Assembly: GCA_016987375.1 (NCBI GenBank)
Contig: PJRA01000114.1
Coordinates: 342,633 to 406,632 of the forward strand
Direction: 5' to 3'
DNA length: 64,000 nt
Source: Brachionus koreanus
Lineage: Eukaryota > Rotifera > Eurotatoria > Ploima > Brachionidae
In this document: one piece after another, positions 59,696 through 64,000 of the stretch
Layout: each line of letters starts with the position of its first letter
Numbering within the stretch: position 1 is the stretch's first letter
The notes under the pieces: model-generated
Told to the model about the DNA's origin: nothing
The model's input: the letters and a program-made list of their open reading frames with translations, nothing else
Databases searched by the model: none
Position numbers and translations under genes: made by a program

Positions 59696-61107
59696 TTAAA
59701 TTATAAGCAAAAATTGTTCGATTAGTTTTATTGTTTTAATAAAACACACGGGTATCAGAGAACGAATTTATCTAAGCAAAATCTATTTATCTAGACTTGA
59801 GAATAAAAAAAAAATAAGCATAAATTGGAAGGCAGTCGGAAAATGAATTATTCAGCATAATTCTTTTTTTCTGGAATTTATTTAACTTTCTTATTAAAAC
59901 AGAGACTGTAAAATTTAAATGTGATTTCAATTTTTTTCAAAGCTTTAGCAATGAGTTTAGACTAAAATTAAACGAATCTTTCACTTTATTAATGAATGCT
60001 AAAAGCATGATACCAGCAACTAAATATTGAATTTTTTTTTCTTCTAATTTAATCTAATATGATCAATAAGAATAAACACTCTTCCTTGTCTTTAATAAAA
60101 TGTTGATTTAATTCTCAATTAGCGCATTTGAAATTTCGATATAATTTTGTTTATGAAAAAATATTATTAAAAAGAATTAAAAATCCATGCATACAAGTAT
60201 ATAAGTATGGCCTTTATATAAAACATAAAGCCAGCATAAATTTTTTTCTAAACTGTGTTTACGTTTATGCAGTGATTATAATTAAAATTAAAAAAAAAAT
60301 TATAGTTTTAAATTTTTCTCAAGCGTTAAATTGACTACAGTGGAGCAGTGTGTTTTTTTTTCTCATGTAAAATTGCGAAATACTGACTCAAGAGCTAGTC
60401 ACACCTGATGTTCAATATTCATGCCAAACAATACTTAATTTAATCATAATTTTAAAAATTTATTTAAAATCTTTTATAATTTTCTCAACAGAATCAATCT
60501 CAACTATCAAAAAGCAATTTAGTTTTTTTGGTAATTAAAATACAATCGTTAAATAAGATCAATAAATTTTGATTGATTTGATGTCAGAAATTAAAAAATA
60601 AAGCTTTAATTTAGCTATATTAAATTTTTTTTAAATTTTAAATCTTTATATTTTGAATTAGAAATAATTTTTGAAAATTTTTTCAATTATTAGCAAAAAA
60701 AATTCCAAAAATTAACATCATATAATTTTCTTAAAAAAATTTTTCCTTTAACATAAAACTAACTTGATTTTAAGACATAAACAATATACCTTCATAAAAT
60801 GATTTTATTTTTGAGTATTATTTTATTATAGAAGTTAATTTTAGACCAAATACTCGTATTGTTATTGCTAAAATATTTTTTTTTCTACATAAAAAATGTT
60901 CATGCTAATATATATTTTATGCTAACAAAAAAAACAAATTCAGTTTTGATATTAATTAAATCTTTAAAATGGAAGAAAAATCGTATGATTAATTTCCGAA
61001 ATGCTTTCAAGTTTTAAAATTTAAATCTTTTGCAACTAAAAGCATTTGATTTTTGCAGTCAAAATCAATTGAAAACTCTTCTTTTTTTGATTTAGAAATA
61101 AAAGACA
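59696..61107. other. divergent intergenic region
   Basis: About 1.4 kb between the SLC22-like gene (minus) and a small palmitoyltransferase subunit (plus). AT-rich, no gene; a 68-codon frame at 60128-60334 looks accidental. Confidence 0.5.
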
Positions 61108-61338
61108 ATGATTTCATTATCAAATAACAAATTTGTTAATTATCTGAAATGGCTCTACATGCAGTATTTGTTGAATACAGCATTATACATGCTTGAGCCA
61201 TTCGAAGTCAAAATGTTCAACTTCACGCTGATAGCCATTTTAATCACATGGACCGTGTCGGCCTATGTCTTCTTACCATCCCAATTGATGAGAATTTTCC
61301 AATCCTTTACCAATGAGAATGTTACTGTTTTTATTTAG
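61108..61338 (+). CDS. SPTSSA/B-like: serine palmitoyltransferase small subunit (copy 2)
   Basis: A single-exon protein of 76 residues from ATG. The diagnostic block WLYMQYLLNTALYMLEP is followed by an acidic residue, a hydrophobic membrane segment (about 38-56) and FLPSQLMRIF. It is closer to known animal ssSPTA/B proteins (QYLLVTALYMLEP) than copy 1. It is expected to sit in the endoplasmic reticulum bound to the catalytic serine palmitoyltransferase dimer. The paralogue at 62221 is on the same strand 0.9 kb away. Confidence 0.93.
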   Translation: MISLSNNKFVNYLKWLYMQYLLNTALYMLEPFEVKMFNFTLIAILITWTVSAYVFLPSQLMRIFQSFTNENVTVFI

Positions 61339-61929
61339 AAAAAGAGATATTTTGCATAATTTGACTTTTTTATTTTTTTTTTTTAATCTAAATAATTAAA
61401 TTTTTGTAATTTTGACTTGGAATAAATCTTTTTAAAAATTTAATCAAGTTTTTTCAAAATAAATATTTTCAACTAATTCAATATAAGAATTGTGTAGTTA
61501 AAGTTTATGAATATTAGCAATTAAAAAAAAATTTAAATTACCATCAACATATTTTTAAAATGAGGTTTCATTTTTTCTAATTGAAATGCAGTCATAACCT
61601 ATTTATTTAAATTTTTTAAGCAAAATTAGTGGCAAATGAATTTTTAATTTGAAATGATTTTGGCTATAAGACCAAAAAATGCAAATTATTATTGTAGTTT
61701 ATAAAGCGAGAGATTTCAAAATTTCTATAATGCTCTTATTTAGTTTTGAATTATATTTTATGTTGAGGTAACTAATAAACGACGAATTTTCTAAAAACCA
61801 AGCACGCATATACATATTTGATTGTTTTGTTAATGAAAAAAAAAATTTAAATTAAAATTACTAAAAATTCTAATCTTTCGAATTTTTTTTTTCTCTTTAA
61901 TAAAATAGTTTATTGAGATTTTGATTTAA
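61339..61929. other. AT-rich spacer before small unknown gene
   Basis: Contains poly-T and an AATAAA-type signal soon after copy 2 (GGAATAAATC near 61420). A first exon of the next gene should lie here or upstream but was not identified. Confidence 0.4.
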
Positions 61930-62130
61930 GTGAGTGATAATGAGAAAATCGCACAAGAGAATAATCAGACTGAGTCAGATCCAGTTGAGGACATGCTAAG
62001 GCAACTGCATGGTCAGATTAAGTCAAGCGACTGGCTGAAAGAAAATAGTGCTCAAAAACTTGAGAATGAAAATCCAGAACTAATAAAAGCCTGGAAAGAA
62101 GCAATAGACTCGGAAAATTCACAAAAATAG
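61930..62130 (+). CDS. small acidic/helical unknown protein, 3' exon
   Basis: A 66-codon frame follows TTGATTTAAG. No ATG opens it, but TG|AGT GAT AAT right after the AG fits a start codon split by an intron (A|TG), which would give MSDNEKIAQENNQ as the N-terminus. The product is acidic and helical, with DPVEDMLRQLHGQI and a W-L-K-E-N / W-K-E-A pattern. I do not recognise it. Low AT bias compared with the flanks supports real coding. It ends 90 bp before the next palmitoyltransferase subunit, close enough for a polycistronic arrangement. Confidence 0.6.
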   Translation: MSDNEKIAQENNQTESDPVEDMLRQLHGQIKSSDWLKENSAQKLENENPELIKAWKEAIDSENSQK

Positions 62131-62220
62131 TTAAATTTTTTTTATTTTAGATTGACTTATTTTGGGTCTAACCCAATTTTTTTAAAAGTTCTTAATTATT
62201 TGTTATTATTTTTAAAATAA

Positions 62221-62451
62221 ATGATGTTATCGGCAATTAAACGATTTATTAATTATATACGATGGCTGTATATGCAATACCTTCTTAATACGGCTCTCTA
62301 TATGCTTGAGCCGCCAGAAATAAAACTTTTTAATTTCATTATTTTGGTTGTATTTGTGACCGCAGCTTACTCAACTTATGTTTTTTTGCCAAGTCAAATG
62401 ATCCGCTTGTTTGAGTGGATAACTCAAAGTGATACATCAATCGAACTTTGA
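62221..62451 (+). CDS. SPTSSA/B-like: serine palmitoyltransferase small subunit (copy 3)
   Basis: A single-exon protein of 76 residues from ATG with WLYMQYLLNTALYMLEPPE, identical to copy 2 through the LEP motif, then a membrane segment and FLPSQMIRLFEW. The rest has diverged, so this is an older tandem duplicate. Role as for copy 2; differences in the membrane segment, which in mammalian ssSPTs affects acyl-CoA choice, could give a different sphingoid-base preference. That last point is inference. Confidence 0.92.
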   Translation: MMLSAIKRFINYIRWLYMQYLLNTALYMLEPPEIKLFNFIILVVFVTAAYSTYVFLPSQMIRLFEWITQSDTSIEL

Positions 62452-62749
62452 TAATTTTGTTTTACAATAATTTTTATATAAAATTTTTTTTTAAAAATTA
62501 ATAATGAGCTTTTTTAAAACGCAACTGAGCGATTTTTCTAAGTGATCAATTTTCTACCAGAAATTTTAGACAAATAAATCTTTTAAAAATAAATTTTACT
62601 TTAAAATCTAATTCTAAGCTAATTTTTTCTAATTTATAGTTTTCATTTCTAATTTCAAGTTCGACCTAAACCATCTTAAATTTTTTTGTGAACATTTAAT
62701 GAGTTTAGGCATCCAAGGTATATGTGCATCAAAAAAAGATTCTACACAA
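62452..62749. other. AT-rich spacer
   Basis: No feature seen between the last small subunit and the TIR element. Confidence 0.5.
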
Positions 62750-62757
62750 AAATAATT

Positions 62758-63735
62758 GGGTCTAGGTAATTATGTGACCGGCCGTTCACAACTTTCGTGA
62801 TCTAAATCTTTTCTCGTATTATGTGACCCGAGCTGTTCACAACTTTCGTGACCTGAAATTATGTGATCAAAAAATAAAGAATAAAAAATTTTATCAAATA
62901 ATGTGGTCCAAAATGAAAAAATGTGACCCAGAAAAAAATTTTGAAGAAAAGCTTAATAAAAATTAAAAAAAAAGTTTAATGAATTTTTTTATTTTTTATG
63001 AATGTTTAAATAAGTCATTTAAGTGCTCAATATCCTAATGTTTTTTTGTTTGATGAGCCTTTAGACCACGTTGCCCTTCAAAATAACTTCAAAATTTTAG
63101 ATTTATTTATTCAAAATGAAACGTTAAATATGATTATATTTTTTTTAGGCTAATTCCAAACAATCAGCTCATACCGAGATGAACTTATAAAATTCCCACT
63201 TGGCAAAACAGAAAGCTGAAACACATCAGATTTTTGTTATTGTGAAGTAAATTTAACTGTTCCGTCATATGGATTCCAAACTCTGATGGTTTGGTCCCAA
63301 GAGCCACTCAATAAATCACCATTAGCTAATATATGTAGACAGTCATTATTACAAATAGCACTAGCATGTCCTTTTAAATACCTTATATATTGATTTGTTT
63401 CTAAATTCCAAACATTAATAATACCATTTTTGAGACCACTCCCCAAATAACCATTGCTTAAAAGTGCAATCGAATAGACAGGATTTGAATGTGTAATTGA
63501 TTTAATTACAGCACATTCAGTGATCTTAACATATTTTACTTTACATAATCATGTGATCAAAAAAAAAATTTTGTGATCAAGAAAAGAATAATGTGAACCA
63601 GAAAAAATTTTTGTGACCATTAAATGAATTATGTGATCAATTTAAAAAAAAATGAGATCACTTTTAAAATTTTTTGATCACATAATTTCAGGTCACGAAA
63701 GTTGTGAACGGCCGGTCACATAATTACCTAGACCC
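62758..63735. mobile_element. 978-bp TIR element carrying a WD40 gene fragment
   Basis: The left end GGGTCTAGGTAATTATGTGA continues through CCGGCCGTTCACAACTTTCG; the right end at 63735 is the complement of more than 40 bp of it. AAATAATT is duplicated outside (62750-62757 and 63736-63743); counting the next G makes it 9 bp. Subterminal repeats of the type ATGTGATCAAAA / ATGTGACC occur on both sides (62813-62935 and 63548-63680). The interior codes for WD40 repeats, not a transposase. It looks like a non-autonomous element with captured host sequence. Confidence 0.85.
63150..63538 (-). pseudogene. WD40-repeat gene fragment inside the TIR element
   Basis: On the minus strand three partial WD40 blades can be read in one frame: an SNPVYSIALLSNGYL blade with IINVWNLETNQYI, a GHASAICN blade with GDLLSGSWDQTIRVWNPYDG, and, after an in-frame TAA (63237-63239), FQLSVLPSGNFISSS ending in LIVWN. 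No start codon or splice sites were evident at the ends and both ends run into the element's repeats. The WD-type positions (GH, S-G-S, D, V-W) are well kept, so capture may be recent or the fragment may be under some constraint. Confidence 0.75.
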
Positions 63736-63743
63736 AAATAATT

Positions 63744-64000
63744 GTATCATAACTATTTAACAAATAAAGAACAACATAATGCAGAAATGATAATTCAATA
63801 AAAGCAGTATTTTTCTTTAAAAGCATACTTTTAGCTCTTAAACAAGTATTAGCTCGTATTAGAGTTAAAAACTCCTAAGACTAAATAAAATTAAATCAAA
63901 GCAGTTATTTATTTATTCATTTCAGTTAACGCCTTTAAGGCGATGTAAAAAAAAAATTTTTGAAATAAGAAAAATAGAAAAAATAAAAAAAAAGAATGTA
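63744..64000. other. right edge, no feature
   Basis: AT-rich. The short palindrome CGCCTTTAAGGCG at 63931-63943 is the only notable structure. Confidence 0.5.

Noticed and set aside
60128..60334. 68-codon plus frame
   Set aside because: Lys/Ile/Tyr-rich by composition, no homology seen, no convincing start.

Overview
The window is a very AT-rich (long A/T runs, introns of about 50-60 bp) nuclear segment of a small invertebrate animal genome. The gene set is metazoan: BLM-type RecQ helicases, SLX1, a DYRK2-class kinase, an SLC22 transporter and small subunits of serine palmitoyltransferase. The AT content, short introns and dense debris of LINE, Tc1/mariner, piggyBac-like and MULE-like elements would suit a monogonont rotifer such as Brachionus. 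That assignment is inference; no rRNA or mitochondrial marker is present.

Layout. 1-10 kb: a gene tail, a piggyBac-like MITE, and two same-strand paralogous secreted esterases (8 and 7 exons) of the circularly permuted, type 2 PHB-depolymerase fold, with transposon debris between them. 10-18 kb: gene-poor, with foldback repeats, a 102-bp GC-rich MITE and LINE remnants. 18-31 kb: two divergently transcribed BLM-type helicase genes sharing a 215-bp promoter region. Their helicase-core exon is apparently identical at nucleotide level over about 1.3 kb while both flanks have diverged, and each carries a RING-type C3HC4 pattern before the helicase. The first intron of the plus-strand copy is 4.4 kb and filled with antisense LINE remains. 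31.7-33.5 kb: SLX1 and, convergent to it, a small serine palmitoyltransferase subunit. 34.8-35.2 kb: a decayed FLYWCH gene. 36.5-47 kb: a DYRK2-like kinase on the minus strand with long introns that hold a 489-bp MITE and an intronic open reading frame. 47-54.8 kb: gene-poor, with LINE fragments and an element with a SWIM zinc finger (probable MULE) interrupted by an assembly gap. 54.8-59.7 kb: an SLC22-type transporter whose first intron contains the second copy of the 489/509-bp MITE. 61.1-62.5 kb: two more serine palmitoyltransferase small subunits flanking a small unknown gene. 62.7-63.7 kb: a TIR element carrying a decayed WD40 gene fragment.

Functional links. BLM and SLX1 both act on recombination intermediates and lie within 14 kb. 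Three small serine palmitoyltransferase subunits lie in the window and could tune sphingoid-base synthesis. The two esterases are a local duplication. Exon boundaries were inferred from GT/AG sites, reading phase and protein similarity known to me; no transcript evidence was available.
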